Shown: positions 44,397 through 53,847 of the stretch, one piece after another | How positions within the stretch are numbered: the first letter of the stretch is position 1 | How the letters are laid out: every line of letters begins with the position of its first letter | Source of the DNA: Psychrobacter sp. DAB_AL43B | GTDB taxonomy: Bacteria; Pseudomonadota; Gammaproteobacteria; Pseudomonadales; Moraxellaceae | Assembly (NCBI RefSeq): GCF_900168255.1 | Contig: NZ_LT799838.1 | Span: 1,736,001-1,800,000, forward strand | Length of the DNA: 64,000 bases | Direction of reading: 5' to 3' | Notes under the pieces: model-generated | Seen by the model: the letters and a program-made list of their open reading frames with translations, nothing else | Database searches by the model: none | Told to the model about the DNA's origin: nothing | Translations under genes and position numbers: made by a program

Positions 44397-45716
44397 TTAG
44401 TCACTAGCTGATTGGTTATGATTCGCCATTTCACTTGCTGTCTTAATTCTCATCAAAATGTCTTTAATATCTGAGCCATTCATATAGGCTGGAACTGCAT
44501 AAGTATCCCTGACTTCTTTAGCAGCAGCTTTTGCCATATGATCAAAATTACTCGATTGCATATCCCTGACAATAGGACTAATACCTATGGTTTCGATTAA
44601 GCTTTTCACTTGTGCAATAAAGTAATCTGCTAGTTCAGCATCACTATATTGAGTAGGTTCAGTAGGTCCACTGTCTTTTACAACGCCAGTCTTTTTGGCT
44701 AGTATTGCCAATCTTTTTTCACTGGCTTTACGGTTTAAGTCAAGCACATACGGCAATACGATAGCATTGGCTCGTCCGTGCGGCGTACCATAATACGCAC
44801 CGAGCTGATGAGCGATAGCATGTACATAGCCAAGCGCGGCTTTATTTAATGCAAGGCCACCATAATGAGCAGCGATCCCCATCTCTTCTCGAGCTTTTAG
44901 GTCACTACCATCTTTATAAGCTATTGGCAGGTAGTGCATCACCGCTTTAACAGCAGCAGCTGCATAATAGTCGGTCTCTGCACTAGCGTTCACGCTCATC
45001 CATGACTCTAAAGCATGAGTGAGGACATCAATACCAGTATCGGCCGTAATGTGCGGCGGCATACCTTGCATGATTGTCGGGTCAATAGCTGCTGCTAGTG
45101 GTATCATTTTAGTATCAACAACGATAGCTTTTTGATGGGTTTCATCGTCCGATACGACTGCGCCGATGGTCGCCTCTGAGCCTGTGCCAGCGGTAGTAGG
45201 AATACAGTAAAGAGGTAGACAAGGTTTCCTGGCTTTAAAGAGCCCGATGAGCTGCTTTGGTTGGCAGTTATTACCTTGGCACATGGCTATCATTTTGGCA
45301 GCATCAATCACTGAACCGCCACCAATCGCTAACACCACATCACAGCCAGCATCAACAGAATGCTGAAGACCATCCTCTATTACTTTAGAAGTCGGATCAG
45401 GGGTGATACCATCATAAATTTGATAGCGAATATTTTTTTCTTGAAGATAGTTAGTCACTTTTTCTGGTACCCCAAGCTTATTGAGTACAGCATCAGTGAC
45501 GATGAATACATTGGTGCTTCCTTCATTAATAAGCATGTCACACAGCTCATCACAAGCGTTCTCACCTACCAACAATACCGGCTTTCGCATAGGAACCACA
45601 AGCGAGAAGACTTTTAATATTTTAGCTCGAGTTTTAGCAACCGCTAGATAGCCTGTATGTTGTAATGAATCAGCGATATTTGTGCGTTTCTTTTTTGTGG
45701 GTTTCTTCATAGTCAT
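44397..45716 (-). CDS. iron-containing alcohol dehydrogenase
   Basis: 439 residues. NAD site VVLAIGGGSVIDAAKMIA, metal ligands in ADTGIDVLTHALESW and GYVHAIAHQLGAYYGTPHGR. This is the Fe-ADH (type III) family with an extra basic N-terminus (KKPTKKKRTN). It oxidises primary alcohols to aldehydes. In this cluster it probably oxidises the alcohol made by the P450. It is 150 bp from the aldehyde dehydrogenase on the same strand, though the IS-end relic and a gap between them make one transcript uncertain. Confidence 0.9.
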   Translation of the reverse strand: MTMKKPTKKKRTNIADSLQHTGYLAVAKTRAKILKVFSLVVPMRKPVLLVGENACDELCDMLINEGSTNVFIVTDAVLNKLGVPEKVTNYLQEKNIRYQIYDGITPDPTSKVIEDGLQHSVDAGCDVVLAIGGGSVIDAAKMIAMCQGNNCQPKQLIGLFKARKPCLPLYCIPTTAGTGSEATIGAVVSDDETHQKAIVVDTKMIPLAAAIDPTIMQGMPPHITADTGIDVLTHALESWMSVNASAETDYYAAAAVKAVMHYLPIAYKDGSDLKAREEMGIAAHYGGLALNKAALGYVHAIAHQLGAYYGTPHGRANAIVLPYVLDLNRKASEKRLAILAKKTGVVKDSGPTEPTQYSDAELADYFIAQVKSLIETIGISPIVRDMQSSNFDHMAKAAAKEVRDTYAVPAYMNGSDIKDILMRIKTASEMANHNQSASD

Positions 45717-45755
45717 ATTAACTTCCTTTTAGTCGTACTTTTAATATCCATCTGC

Positions 45756-45775
45756 AAAATTAGTTGACCACTACA
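45756..45775 (-). repeat. solitary IS3 terminal repeat
   Basis: On the minus strand TGTAGTGGTCAACTAATTTT matches the left terminal repeat of the IS3 element at 3816 in 19 consecutive bases. No transposase gene or second end is next to it, so it is either an IS footprint or a chance target hot spot; 19 matches make chance unlikely. Confidence 0.75.
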
Positions 45776-45865
45776 GTCTTTTTATCCGTATATGTGACTC
45801 TACTCAACTTTTAAAATGATAGCTTAGAAGATTGAAAATTTATAAACCTATCTAAGCGCTATAAA

Positions 45866-47299
45866 TTAAGATTTAATGCGTGTTAAAAAGTTAAGGACAC
45901 GATCGGCAAAATTACCGTATGGCGGTGCCAGAAGCTTCAAACTTGAAAAATGTGCTTGATAAAATACTGGTCGCAGCTTTGAAAAGGTTAAAAACCCTTC
46001 ATAACCATGGTAGTGCCCCATACCACTTGCACCAACACCGCCAAACGGTAGATCATGCTGTCCCACATGGAATAAGGCGTCATTTACAGATACCCCGCCA
46101 GACATCACACTATCAATGTAATAGTTGACTAAAGCTTTATTTTGACTAAAAGGATAAAACGCCAATGGGCGATCACGCTGCGCAATATATGTCACTACTT
46201 CTTCAGGCTCACGGTAGGTTTTGACCATCAGAATGGGACCAAAGATTTCTCGGGTGTCAATTTCCATCTGATCCGTACTGTTAAGAATCAGTGTTAATGG
46301 AAATTTACGGCTTATCTCATCAGCTTCTTGCTGATTTAAATTAATCACCGTGGCGCCTTTGTCCTGTGCTTCACTGACACAATGGCTTAAGCGTTGAAAC
46401 GAGCGGTCATCAATGATGGATGTATAATCTTTACTATAGATATCAGGGATATGTTGTTTTACCCACTCCTCTACCGTTTGGATGAACTTTTCTTTTTGTG
46501 ATTCGTGTACAAATAAATAGTCAATATTCGTGCATATTTGTCCCGCATTAAACTGCTTTACAAACATGATGCGCTCGACGGCTTTTGCTAGCGGGTAGTT
46601 TGGATCAATCACCGCAGGTGACTTCCCTCCCAACTCTAGCGTCACAGCCGTTAAATTCTCTGCGGCTGCTGCCATGACTTTTTTACCCGTAGCACCAGAA
46701 CCCGTAAATATTAAATGATCTAAAGGTAATTTTGAAAAAGCAATGCCCACCTCACCAGTCTCATCAAAAATCTGTAACTTTTCAGGCTCAAAATACTGCG
46801 GAATTAATTGGATTAATAAAGCCGCCAGATGACGTGAGTTCTCTGATAGTTTTACCATCGCTTTATTGCCTGCTGCAAAGACAGCAGAGAGCTGGGTAAA
46901 CATTAAATTGATGGGAAAATTCCACGGCACAATCAAACCTATGACACCCAAAGGTTGTGGAATCAGACGGTTTTTTGCGCCAAAGTAGCTAATCAAGTCT
47001 ACTTTGCGTTTTTGAATTTTAGTCCATTTTTTTAGATACTTAATACTACTATTAATGTCATCTGTCACCGTAATAATTTCAGCCAACAAGGTTTCATGTC
47101 TTGAACGATTACCGTAATCACGATGAACCGCATCAATCAATGCTTCACGATTGTCATTAATTAATGCTTTTAAATTTTGTAAATGCTTTTTTCTTACAGC
47201 GATGCTTTCAATACCTTCTTTTTGTGCGTGGTTTTTTTGCAGTTGTAGGCAGTCGTGTAGTTGTTTTTCTATATCTAAATGTTCGAACGGCGTTTGCAT
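45866..47299 (-). CDS. aldehyde dehydrogenase (coniferyl-type)
   Basis: 477 residues, full length. NAD/substrate marks: GLIVPWNFPINLMFTQLSAV, glutamate base in VTLELGGKSPAVID, catalytic cysteine in FNAGQICTNIDY, and GHYHGYEGFLTFS near the end. It resembles the coniferyl-aldehyde/long-chain aldehyde group that oxidises aliphatic and aromatic aldehydes to acids. It sits between the iron ADH and an AraC regulator, so the P450-ADH-ALDH chain would yield a fatty acid that can enter beta-oxidation. Confidence 0.9.
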   Translation of the reverse strand: MQTPFEHLDIEKQLHDCLQLQKNHAQKEGIESIAVRKKHLQNLKALINDNREALIDAVHRDYGNRSRHETLLAEIITVTDDINSSIKYLKKWTKIQKRKVDLISYFGAKNRLIPQPLGVIGLIVPWNFPINLMFTQLSAVFAAGNKAMVKLSENSRHLAALLIQLIPQYFEPEKLQIFDETGEVGIAFSKLPLDHLIFTGSGATGKKVMAAAAENLTAVTLELGGKSPAVIDPNYPLAKAVERIMFVKQFNAGQICTNIDYLFVHESQKEKFIQTVEEWVKQHIPDIYSKDYTSIIDDRSFQRLSHCVSEAQDKGATVINLNQQEADEISRKFPLTLILNSTDQMEIDTREIFGPILMVKTYREPEEVVTYIAQRDRPLAFYPFSQNKALVNYYIDSVMSGGVSVNDALFHVGQHDLPFGGVGASGMGHYHGYEGFLTFSKLRPVFYQAHFSSLKLLAPPYGNFADRVLNFLTRIKS

Positions 47300-47412
47300 A
47301 AACTTCCCTATTACAGCAAATGTGGTGATAGCTCAATGATATTTTTCACTTTCCTATTGAGCATTTGGTTATCAAACTTTAGCAGAACACTCAAAGCATC
47401 GCTTGATAATAA

Positions 47413-47443
47413 AGGACATTAATTTGACATTTTAGGACATTAA
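47413..47443. promoter_or_regulatory. AraC-type direct repeat between aldehyde dehydrogenase and regulator
   Basis: AGGACATTAA at 47413-47422 is repeated exactly at 47434-47443, a step of 21 bp. It lies in the divergent promoter region just upstream of the AraC-family gene. Confidence 0.72.
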
Positions 47444-47473
47444 GTTAATAATTCGAGGTAAAAGGAGTGTTGT

Positions 47474-48508
47474 ATGGGAAATTACATCAGGGCAGCCGGC
47501 TTAAGCGGTTTTGAGGATTTAGTTCGTAGTTATGGCAAAGATCCTATCGATATTCTCGGTAAAGTTGGTATATTACCATCGATGATAAATGAACCAGATT
47601 CCCTTATTGACTACGATCGATATTTGAATTTATTGGAATTAGCAGGATTAATATGTAACGAGGAGTGTTTCGGTCTAAAGCTAGCTGCCAATCAAAATAT
47701 TCGAACGATAGGTCTAATTGGTGTTTACATATCCAGGCAAAACAGCGTATTAGAGTCACTGCATGTCGCACAAAAATACATTGATATGCATGCAGAAGGC
47801 TTCACTTTTTATGCAAACAAGCTTCCTAATCAATTATCCGAGCTAAATATACTCAGTCAGAATGCACAAAATATAGATAGACCACAGGAGGCACAACTTG
47901 CTATGTGTTTAATGCGCAATGTTATAAAAGATTTGATTGGACCAACATGGCGCCCAGAAAAAATAAAGTTAAAACAAAACCCCACGCTTGAATCCCAACA
48001 GTTATTAACTAAAATGTTTGACTGCGAGGTGGAATTCGATACCAAGAAGAACGCTTTATATTTTTGCACAGATCTTTTAGCTCGTAAGCCCTACCACTTT
48101 AATGATGATTTGGTTAATCAACTTATCTTGCAACAATTAGAAAATGAAAGTACTAAATCTATCAGTAATGACACTTTTTTAATAGAAAGCGCCATGAAAA
48201 TGCTCTTGGCCACGGGTGATTGTAGCATTGCAAATGTCGCATTATGTGTGGGGCAACATCAAAAAAAAGTGCAACGCCAATTGAGAGAGCAAGGAACAAC
48301 CTATAGAGAGTTATTAGAAGATGTGCGGAAAAAAGAAGCGATACGTATTATTAGCACAGCGAGCATTGACTTAACAGATGTTGCACTCCAGCTTGGTTAT
48401 GCTGAACTGTCTATTTTTAGCCGCCAATTTAAAATCTGGTTTGGTATGACACCAACAGAATGGAAAAATAAATCTAAAAGACCCGTAAAAAATACATTGC
48501 TGGTTTAA
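47474..48508 (+). CDS. AraC-family regulator near the aldehyde dehydrogenase gene
   Basis: 344 residues, AGGAG six bases before the ATG. An arabinose-binding-like domain (FEDLVRSYGKDPIDILGKVG, RTIGLIGVYISRQNSVLES) precedes a C-terminal double HTH (IANVALCVGQHQKKVQRQLR, TDVALQLGYAELSIFSRQFK, then IWFGMTPTEW). It is divergent from the aldehyde dehydrogenase gene and the exact 10-bp repeats lie between. It probably controls that operon in response to an aldehyde, alcohol or fatty acid. Confidence 0.87.
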   Translation: MGNYIRAAGLSGFEDLVRSYGKDPIDILGKVGILPSMINEPDSLIDYDRYLNLLELAGLICNEECFGLKLAANQNIRTIGLIGVYISRQNSVLESLHVAQKYIDMHAEGFTFYANKLPNQLSELNILSQNAQNIDRPQEAQLAMCLMRNVIKDLIGPTWRPEKIKLKQNPTLESQQLLTKMFDCEVEFDTKKNALYFCTDLLARKPYHFNDDLVNQLILQQLENESTKSISNDTFLIESAMKMLLATGDCSIANVALCVGQHQKKVQRQLREQGTTYRELLEDVRKKEAIRIISTASIDLTDVALQLGYAELSIFSRQFKIWFGMTPTEWKNKSKRPVKNTLLV

Positions 48509-48573
48509 GTACAAACTGAGCTATGTTGAAGAAACTGTAGAAGTAAACTTGGTGAAATAAGTATCATAATAGG

Positions 48574-48670
48574 AGCTTACCATGACCAAGAAAACGAGAA
48601 CTGACCCTTGCCGTCAATTCCGTAGAAATTAACTTGAAAGTTTCTAATCATGCAGCTTGATAATAATATC
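48574..48670 (+). pseudogene. IS3-family relic: orfA start joined to orfB end
   Basis: AGGAGCTTACC and ATGACCAAGAAAACGAGA look like the start of an IS3 orfA (MTKKTR). Then, after an abrupt join, the frame reads LTLAVNSVEINLKVSNHAA and a stop, the orfB tail matching the relic at 3717-3780 in 14 of 19 or so residues. The middle is deleted. Confidence 0.4.
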
Positions 48671-48742
48671 CTGTACTGTCGATTTTATAATTATTAAATT
48701 TATATTTAACATGAGTAGTTCGATGCCTGTATAGCGCACCAA

Positions 48743-49165
48743 TCACGAATTGATAATAGCCAAAGCTTTTTCACTTTCAGGTTCTAATGTTAGAAGCTTA
48801 GCAGCATAATACTTCTTTTGATCTTCAGTCAGTACAATTTCAGGTGGTTCACCAAAATCTAAAATAGAATTTAATACGGAAGTATCGTTCGAATCTAATT
48901 CATGAGCTTTGATAAAATAAAATAAAGCAGATAGTTGAGCACCGTGTATAAAAAATAAATGAGATGAACATAGTATTCCCAAGTGTTTATACCAAAGAGG
49001 AGTGCTTTTTTTCTTTGCAACTTCAGCTAAAAGGGTTACCAAATAAACACCATAATCATCAGCATTGTGTATCACGAAGGTCGTTAAACCATCTTCATCT
49101 AATGCCGAAATATAATCTAGTATTTTGTTTCGTGGTAGAAAACGTGATAATTGATAGTTTTCCAT
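48743..49165 (-). CDS. unknown cytoplasmic protein, possible orphan immunity gene
   Basis: 140 residues, AGGA six bases before the ATG. No signal peptide. The sequence is acidic with hydrophobic helices (LTTFVIHNADDYGVYLVTLL, LGILCSSHLFFIHGAQLSAL) and a TPR-like tail (KAHELDSNDTSVLNSILDFG, LLTLEPESEKAL). I do not recognise a family. The small size, AT-rich surroundings, and the DUF4926-like gene 100 bp away suggest the type of gene found in toxin-immunity islands; this is weak inference. Confidence 0.6.
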   Translation of the reverse strand: MENYQLSRFLPRNKILDYISALDEDGLTTFVIHNADDYGVYLVTLLAEVAKKKSTPLWYKHLGILCSSHLFFIHGAQLSALFYFIKAHELDSNDTSVLNSILDFGEPPEIVLTEDQKKYYAAKLLTLEPESEKALAIINS

Positions 49166-49264
49166 TTTAATTCCTATTTTCTGGAGTATTCACATAAGTG
49201 ACTTGGACAGTTTCTGTAACTCCATTACGAACAACAGACGTTATGATAAATAAGGATTAGCAGT

Positions 49265-49483
49265 ATGTTGAATATAAACGATGTTATTAAGGTATCAAAA
49301 AATATTCAAGACAATATGAGAGCAGGCGATTTGGGTACTGTAGTACATATTTTTGATCAAAATCCCCCTGTGTATGAAATTGAATTCACTGATAATGAAG
49401 GTCATACACTTACAACTGTACCTTTGCAAAAAGAAGATATGAGCCTTTACTGGGTTGCCAGCACTAAAAAATATTCTAATTAG
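49265..49483 (+). CDS. DUF4926-like small protein
   Basis: 72 residues, AGGATT at the ribosome site. The pattern INDVIKVSKNIQDNMRAGDLG followed by TVVHIFDQNPPVYEIEFTDN and PLQKEDMSLYWV is that of DUF4926, a beta-rich SH3-like domain often coded beside polymorphic toxins and thought to be immunity-like. Divergent from the unknown 140-residue gene. No toxin is adjacent. Confidence 0.7.
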   Translation: MLNINDVIKVSKNIQDNMRAGDLGTVVHIFDQNPPVYEIEFTDNEGHTLTTVPLQKEDMSLYWVASTKKYSN

Positions 49484-49775
49484 TTAACCCGATTTTTAAG
49501 TGCATTCAGATGTACACTGATTCAATCTAAAATCCCATATATGTTGAAATCACTTGAGCTACAGTCTAATGTTCAAGTCCTCACTAGGGAACCAAAACAT
49601 TTAATCAGCGTATCGGCTTTGACTATACCATAATAAACTTTAATAACTATTTTTGGACGTTTTAAAGCAATGAGTGAGTTTGAAGGTTATGGCATAGACA
49701 AGAAATATCAGCGCAAGTATGGGTGAAATCATAGGAAGATCTTTGTACGTGACTTGGTAGGGTGCGATAAAAAGG

Positions 49776-50573
49776 ATGTATAATTATAGTATCTCAAATA
49801 TGGGCATTGAAAACATGGATATCGAAAGCGGCACCGCTAACCAAATAGACATTATCTATGAAGATGAATTTCTGGTGGCGATTAATAAAGAGGCCGGTCT
49901 ATTGGTGCATCGCAGTTGGCTGGATAAAGGCGAGACGCGCTTTGCCATGCAACTCACCCGTGATGCGGTAGGTTGCCATGTATTTCCGGTCCATAGGTTA
50001 GACAGGCCTACATCAGGCGTGCTGTTGTTTGCCAAGAGCTCAGTCGTGGCGCGCAGCCTTACCGAGGCTTTTACTGCCCACAAAGTTACTAAGCAATATT
50101 TAGCCGTGGTGCGCGGCTTTATGGCAGAACAGGGCACCGTTGATTATGCGTTGAGCTTTAAGCCCGATGCCATTGCCGATAAGTTTGCCGACTTGGACAA
50201 ACCCCCTCAAGAGGCGGTGACCGATTGGCAGAGTTTGGCACAAGTTGAGCTGCCATTTGCGGTATCAAAAAAGCATGACACTAGCCGCTATAGTCTAATG
50301 CGCTTAACACCCGAGACCGGGCGCAAGCACCAGCTGCGTCGACACATGAGGCATTTATTCCATCACATAGTGGGTGATACCAGCCACGGCGACGGGCGGC
50401 ACAATCGATTTTTTCGTACTCAATATGGTTGCACGCGCATGCTGCTACATGCCCAGAGTTTAGCGCTCAGCCATCCGGTTACCGGTGAGCCATTGCTGTT
50501 AAAAGCGGGATTAGACGATCAATGGCTGCGCATCATGGAAGAATTTGCTTGGGTAAATAGCGCTGAAGATTAA
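49776..50573 (+). CDS. truC: tRNA pseudouridine(65) synthase TruC
   Basis: 265 residues. RluA-family core with YEDEFLVAINKEAGLLVHRS, catalytic aspartate in VHRLDRPTSGVLLFAKSS, LTPETGRKHQLRRHMRHLFH and HIVGDTSHGDGRHNR, the latter typical of TruC. It isomerises U65 in some tRNAs. The start has several in-frame ATG codons; AAAAGG directly abuts the one at 49776, so an internal start (ATG at 49800 or 49815) is possible. Confidence 0.92.
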   Translation: MYNYSISNMGIENMDIESGTANQIDIIYEDEFLVAINKEAGLLVHRSWLDKGETRFAMQLTRDAVGCHVFPVHRLDRPTSGVLLFAKSSVVARSLTEAFTAHKVTKQYLAVVRGFMAEQGTVDYALSFKPDAIADKFADLDKPPQEAVTDWQSLAQVELPFAVSKKHDTSRYSLMRLTPETGRKHQLRRHMRHLFHHIVGDTSHGDGRHNRFFRTQYGCTRMLLHAQSLALSHPVTGEPLLLKAGLDDQWLRIMEEFAWVNSAED

Positions 50574-50657
50574 GCAGCGTAAGATTTAGGATTTATCTTA
50601 GAAAATCCTATCAAAGGAAACACTTTTCTAAAAACAGCTTTTTTTGAGGATGTTTAT

Positions 50658-51173
50658 ATGAATTATTCAATTAAACTCACTGCTGCATGCCTATTTACTA
50701 CTCTATCTATAACTTCCTATGCGCAAACTGTAAAGACAGCTATCAATAGCGAAGTTACTAATAATGTTAAATTTTTAAACTTAGAAAGTGAAAAATATTT
50801 TGTGCCTAGTGCGGACTATACAGAAGATGAAGCGCTGAAGTATGCTTTTCATAATCAAAAAACGATTATGAAAGACGTTAATGCTGACGGAATTAAAGAT
50901 GCTGTCGTACTGCTTTATTACTGTGAAAAAACCAATTGCCATCCCACAACGGTAAGCATAGATTTAGTGGTTTTTAAAGGGCTTGGAAAAAACAAGTTCA
51001 CTAAACTAGGCGCAGCACCGCTTGGGGCAGCTGCTGAGATAAACAGCATTAACCATGAGGTGATTAACATTACTTCCTATCGTTATGGAGAACACGATGC
51101 CGGATGTTGTCCTACAAATAAAGTCACAAATTCTTATAAAATAAAAAACAAGAAACTCGTTAAAATTAACTAA
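50658..51173 (+). CDS. exported protein of unknown function with a Ca-type loop
   Basis: 171 residues. Signal peptide LTAACLFTTLSITSYAQ. A DVNADGIKDAVVLL segment resembles FG-GAP/dockerin-like calcium loops, and cysteines in CEKTNC and DAGCCPT may form disulfides. GAGG lies before the ATG. No known family by eye, but the pattern resembles small periplasmic proteins found beside tRNA-modification genes only by chance. No operon partner. Confidence 0.7.
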   Translation: MNYSIKLTAACLFTTLSITSYAQTVKTAINSEVTNNVKFLNLESEKYFVPSADYTEDEALKYAFHNQKTIMKDVNADGIKDAVVLLYYCEKTNCHPTTVSIDLVVFKGLGKNKFTKLGAAPLGAAAEINSINHEVINITSYRYGEHDAGCCPTNKVTNSYKIKNKKLVKIN

Positions 51174-51219
51174 TTTAATCTCTTCATACAGACATCAAAC
51201 TGTTGACTTTATATTTAAC

Positions 51220-52135
51220 GATTACAGTCTTTTTTGTGTCTGCAAATAATATATGCAACTTTAATGATCATGCAATCGACATGCTTGATAATCTTATAAT
51301 AATCACTTCTGCAGTACTTACTACCTCTGTCAGAATGTACAACTAACCCTCCGTAGTCCAGATATAAGTGATGTAGCCGACTCAAGCCTCATTAGGAAGA
51401 TTGGCATCAAACTTCTGGTCCAGCAGATTTGGATAAACAGGCTTGTTATAACTTAGGTTAGTGGTGACATTAAAGAGTTTGTGGCGACTGCATTTGATAC
51501 TTTGCTCTTCTTTTAGGCTTGTAATCACATATTAGTTAACATCATGTCTTTGCTTATGTATGCTTGCAGACGATCTATGCCATATTCCATATTCCATATT
51601 GCTCACGAATTTCGCTATGAGCCGCTTTGACAAGCAGCTCACACTGATTACGGTATATCTGCTGGTCACTGATGTCACGATTTATCCAGTCATAGTAGCT
51701 TGATGGCTCAATATTTAATATGCCATACATGCAGGTGACGGTAAAGATCTGCCGATTTTCTTTGATGAAAGTACACTTCACTAACTGTTTGTTTCTAAGT
51801 ATGCTGTAGCCTCATTCGAATATAGCTCTCATCTTGTGTCAGGGCGAAGCCGTGCTTCGGTTTATCCCTCCTCATTTAATATCTTTCGTTCCTCTTCAGC
51901 TATCTTTAACTTCGTTTGAGTTGCTTGATTCATTCAAGAGCTGCCATAAGTTCAGAATTGTATTTTCTATGCCGACAAGCTTGCCTTGACTGGTTTTATT
52001 CTGCCAATTAGATAACGTTTGCATCATTATTCTTAATTGCCGAGTAGTTACACTCAAGTTACCGCTATTATCTGCTATCTTTTTAACAGATTCTACTTCA
52101 AATTCTGCACTATAGCTCTGCATTTCCTTGGTCAT
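51220..52135 (-). pseudogene. degenerate IS3-family transposase (orfA and orfB)
   Basis: On the minus strand 51896-52135 is an OrfA-like frame (MTKEMQSYSAEFEVESVKKI, an HTH followed by NWQNKTSQGK), 51575-51781 is the OrfB N-terminus (GILNIEPSSYYDWINRDISD, then QCELLVKAAHSEIREQYG), and further left GGLVVHSDRGSKYCRSDYYK is the second catalytic Asp region. Several frameshifts and stops separate them. It is distinct from the IS3 element at 3.8 kb. Not functional. Confidence 0.75.
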
Positions 52136-52775
52136 GGCAAACTCCTTATCGAGTCGTTAGTTTACCAAGCTTACTCTACAGTTTTTTCAGCATAGCTTAT
52201 TCACCTTTTAGCAGCTATTTTCCAGTACTCAGGTTAGTTGTTTTTTCATTGTTAAACTCATTTAATATAAACAGTGAAAGTGAAAGCGGCATATAAAATA
52301 ATGATGGCAAAATATTTTTCAATCAAATCAAATCAAATCAAATCAAATCAAATCAAATCAAATCAAATCAAATCAAATCAAATCAAATCAAATCAAATCA
52401 ATCAATCAATCAATCATATTGTAATGATATCTACATAAAATATAGACAAGAATTATGACAGTTATGTTTTTTAAAATCCGATGAACGGTATGTTCTTGAA
52501 GATGAACGGTAAGCATATTTATGTATAGATAAGATATACTTGTAAAATTGTTAAAAAACTTCATACGAAATGGAAATTCAATGTATTTATAGTTTATCTT
52601 TGTGTCTACCGTTAAGTTTTAGTATAAATTTAGTATAATTTTTGAATTTTTGTATGCTTTGTAATCAGAAATGGACGACTTCATAATAGTAAAACCATTG
52701 TGTAATTCATACGAATAAGAGATTTAAAACTCCTTTGTAACCATTATTTTATAAACTTATATTTAGGAATCTGCT
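52136..52775. other. AT-rich intergenic region with a pentanucleotide tract
   Basis: 640 bp upstream of the OmpA-family gene. Apart from the AATCA tract it holds short AT-rich stretches and no gene. Confidence 0.6.
52321..52416. repeat. (AATCA)16 followed by (ATCA)4
   Basis: Sixteen perfect copies of the pentamer AATCA run from 52321 to 52400, then four copies of ATCA to 52416. The tract is 360 bp upstream of the OmpA-family gene. Confidence 0.97.
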
Positions 52776-53759
52776 ATGGAAAAGGTATTTAAAAAGGCCA
52801 TCACTACTATTGTATTGCCAACGATTGTGTTTGGTATAACTGCCTGTGCTACTACTAGCAATAGTAGTGTTGATAACGATGGAGATAGCCGACGTGTCGG
52901 CAACGTTGTATGGAATAACCAAGTAGATACTGATATTAATACAATACTAAAAGAACAAGTTGCTACTGATGAAGCTCGACTAGTATTTATCCGAAAAAAT
53001 GATAGTAACCCTGAGCAAACAAGCGCCAATATTGCGGTTAACAATAGATTTCAAGTCAGCCTGCAGGCTGGTAACTATACTGTGGTCAACTCATGTGTGG
53101 GTACAAATCAGCTTAGTGCTTATGCTACTGGATTTAAAAGCAACAATTTACTGGCCGACAAAAACACTTATGAGCTAATGGGCGGTCAAACTTATTTTTT
53201 TGATGTTGAAATGGATGAAATGGGTAAAAGTGCATTAAAACAAATAGCGTCCAATGATGCATCACAACTACTCGCTAATAAGCGTTATCAAACGCATCAA
53301 ATCAGCCGTGTAGTTACTAACTGCTCAGCACCCGTTGTAGTAGTCACTCCAAGACCTGTGACACCGCCGCCAACGATACGGCCACGACCTCTTGTTTTGG
53401 AGAAAACAGTCACTATTGATCTTGAAGTATTGTTTGAGACTGATAAAGCTGTGGTAAAGCCAGAGTACTACGCAAAAGTGGCTGAAGTTGCAGAGTTTAT
53501 GATGCAGTATCCAAACACTATGACGACCATCGAAGGTCATACAGATAGTCGCGGTAGTGATAGCTATAACCAAGCTTTATCACAGCGACGTGTGGATGCG
53601 GTAAGAGAAGTATTAATTACTCGTTTTGGGATTGCGGATGATCGCTTAAAGGCAATTGGTTATGGCGAGTCACAGCCAAAAGCAACCAACGATAATGCAG
53701 AAGGTCGACAACTTAATCGCCGCGTAGTTGCTGTTGTGGAAGAGCGCTTAGGTAATTAA
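52776..53759 (+). CDS. OmpA-family peptidoglycan-binding lipoprotein
   Basis: 327 residues, AGGAAT before the ATG. The signal has a lipobox (GITAC). The middle (residues 60-180) is a DUF2846-like beta domain (RLVFIRKNDSNPEQTSANIA, FQVSLQAGNYTVVNSC), then a proline-rich linker (TPRPVTPPPTIRPRP), then the OmpA domain: IDLEVLFETDKAVVKPEYYA, TIEGHTDSRGSDSYNQALSQ, RRVDAVREVLITRFGI, GYGESQPKATNDNAEGR, LNRRVVAVVEE. It ties the outer membrane to peptidoglycan. It starts 88 bp upstream of the adhesin gene on the same strand and may be part of its anchoring or secretion set. Confidence 0.92.
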   Translation: MEKVFKKAITTIVLPTIVFGITACATTSNSSVDNDGDSRRVGNVVWNNQVDTDINTILKEQVATDEARLVFIRKNDSNPEQTSANIAVNNRFQVSLQAGNYTVVNSCVGTNQLSAYATGFKSNNLLADKNTYELMGGQTYFFDVEMDEMGKSALKQIASNDASQLLANKRYQTHQISRVVTNCSAPVVVVTPRPVTPPPTIRPRPLVLEKTVTIDLEVLFETDKAVVKPEYYAKVAEVAEFMMQYPNTMTTIEGHTDSRGSDSYNQALSQRRVDAVREVLITRFGIADDRLKAIGYGESQPKATNDNAEGRQLNRRVVAVVEERLGN

Positions 53760-53847
53760 TAGCCTTATTATCCTGTGGTAGCTGAATTTACCAATTTAAA
53801 AAGTAATTTAAGCGACACTATTCAAATTAAAAATATTAGGGAAGAGT

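Noticed and set aside
52321..52416. Possible origin or iteron array
   Set aside because: The pentamer is too short and there is no replication gene or DnaA-type box nearby; it is a microsatellite.
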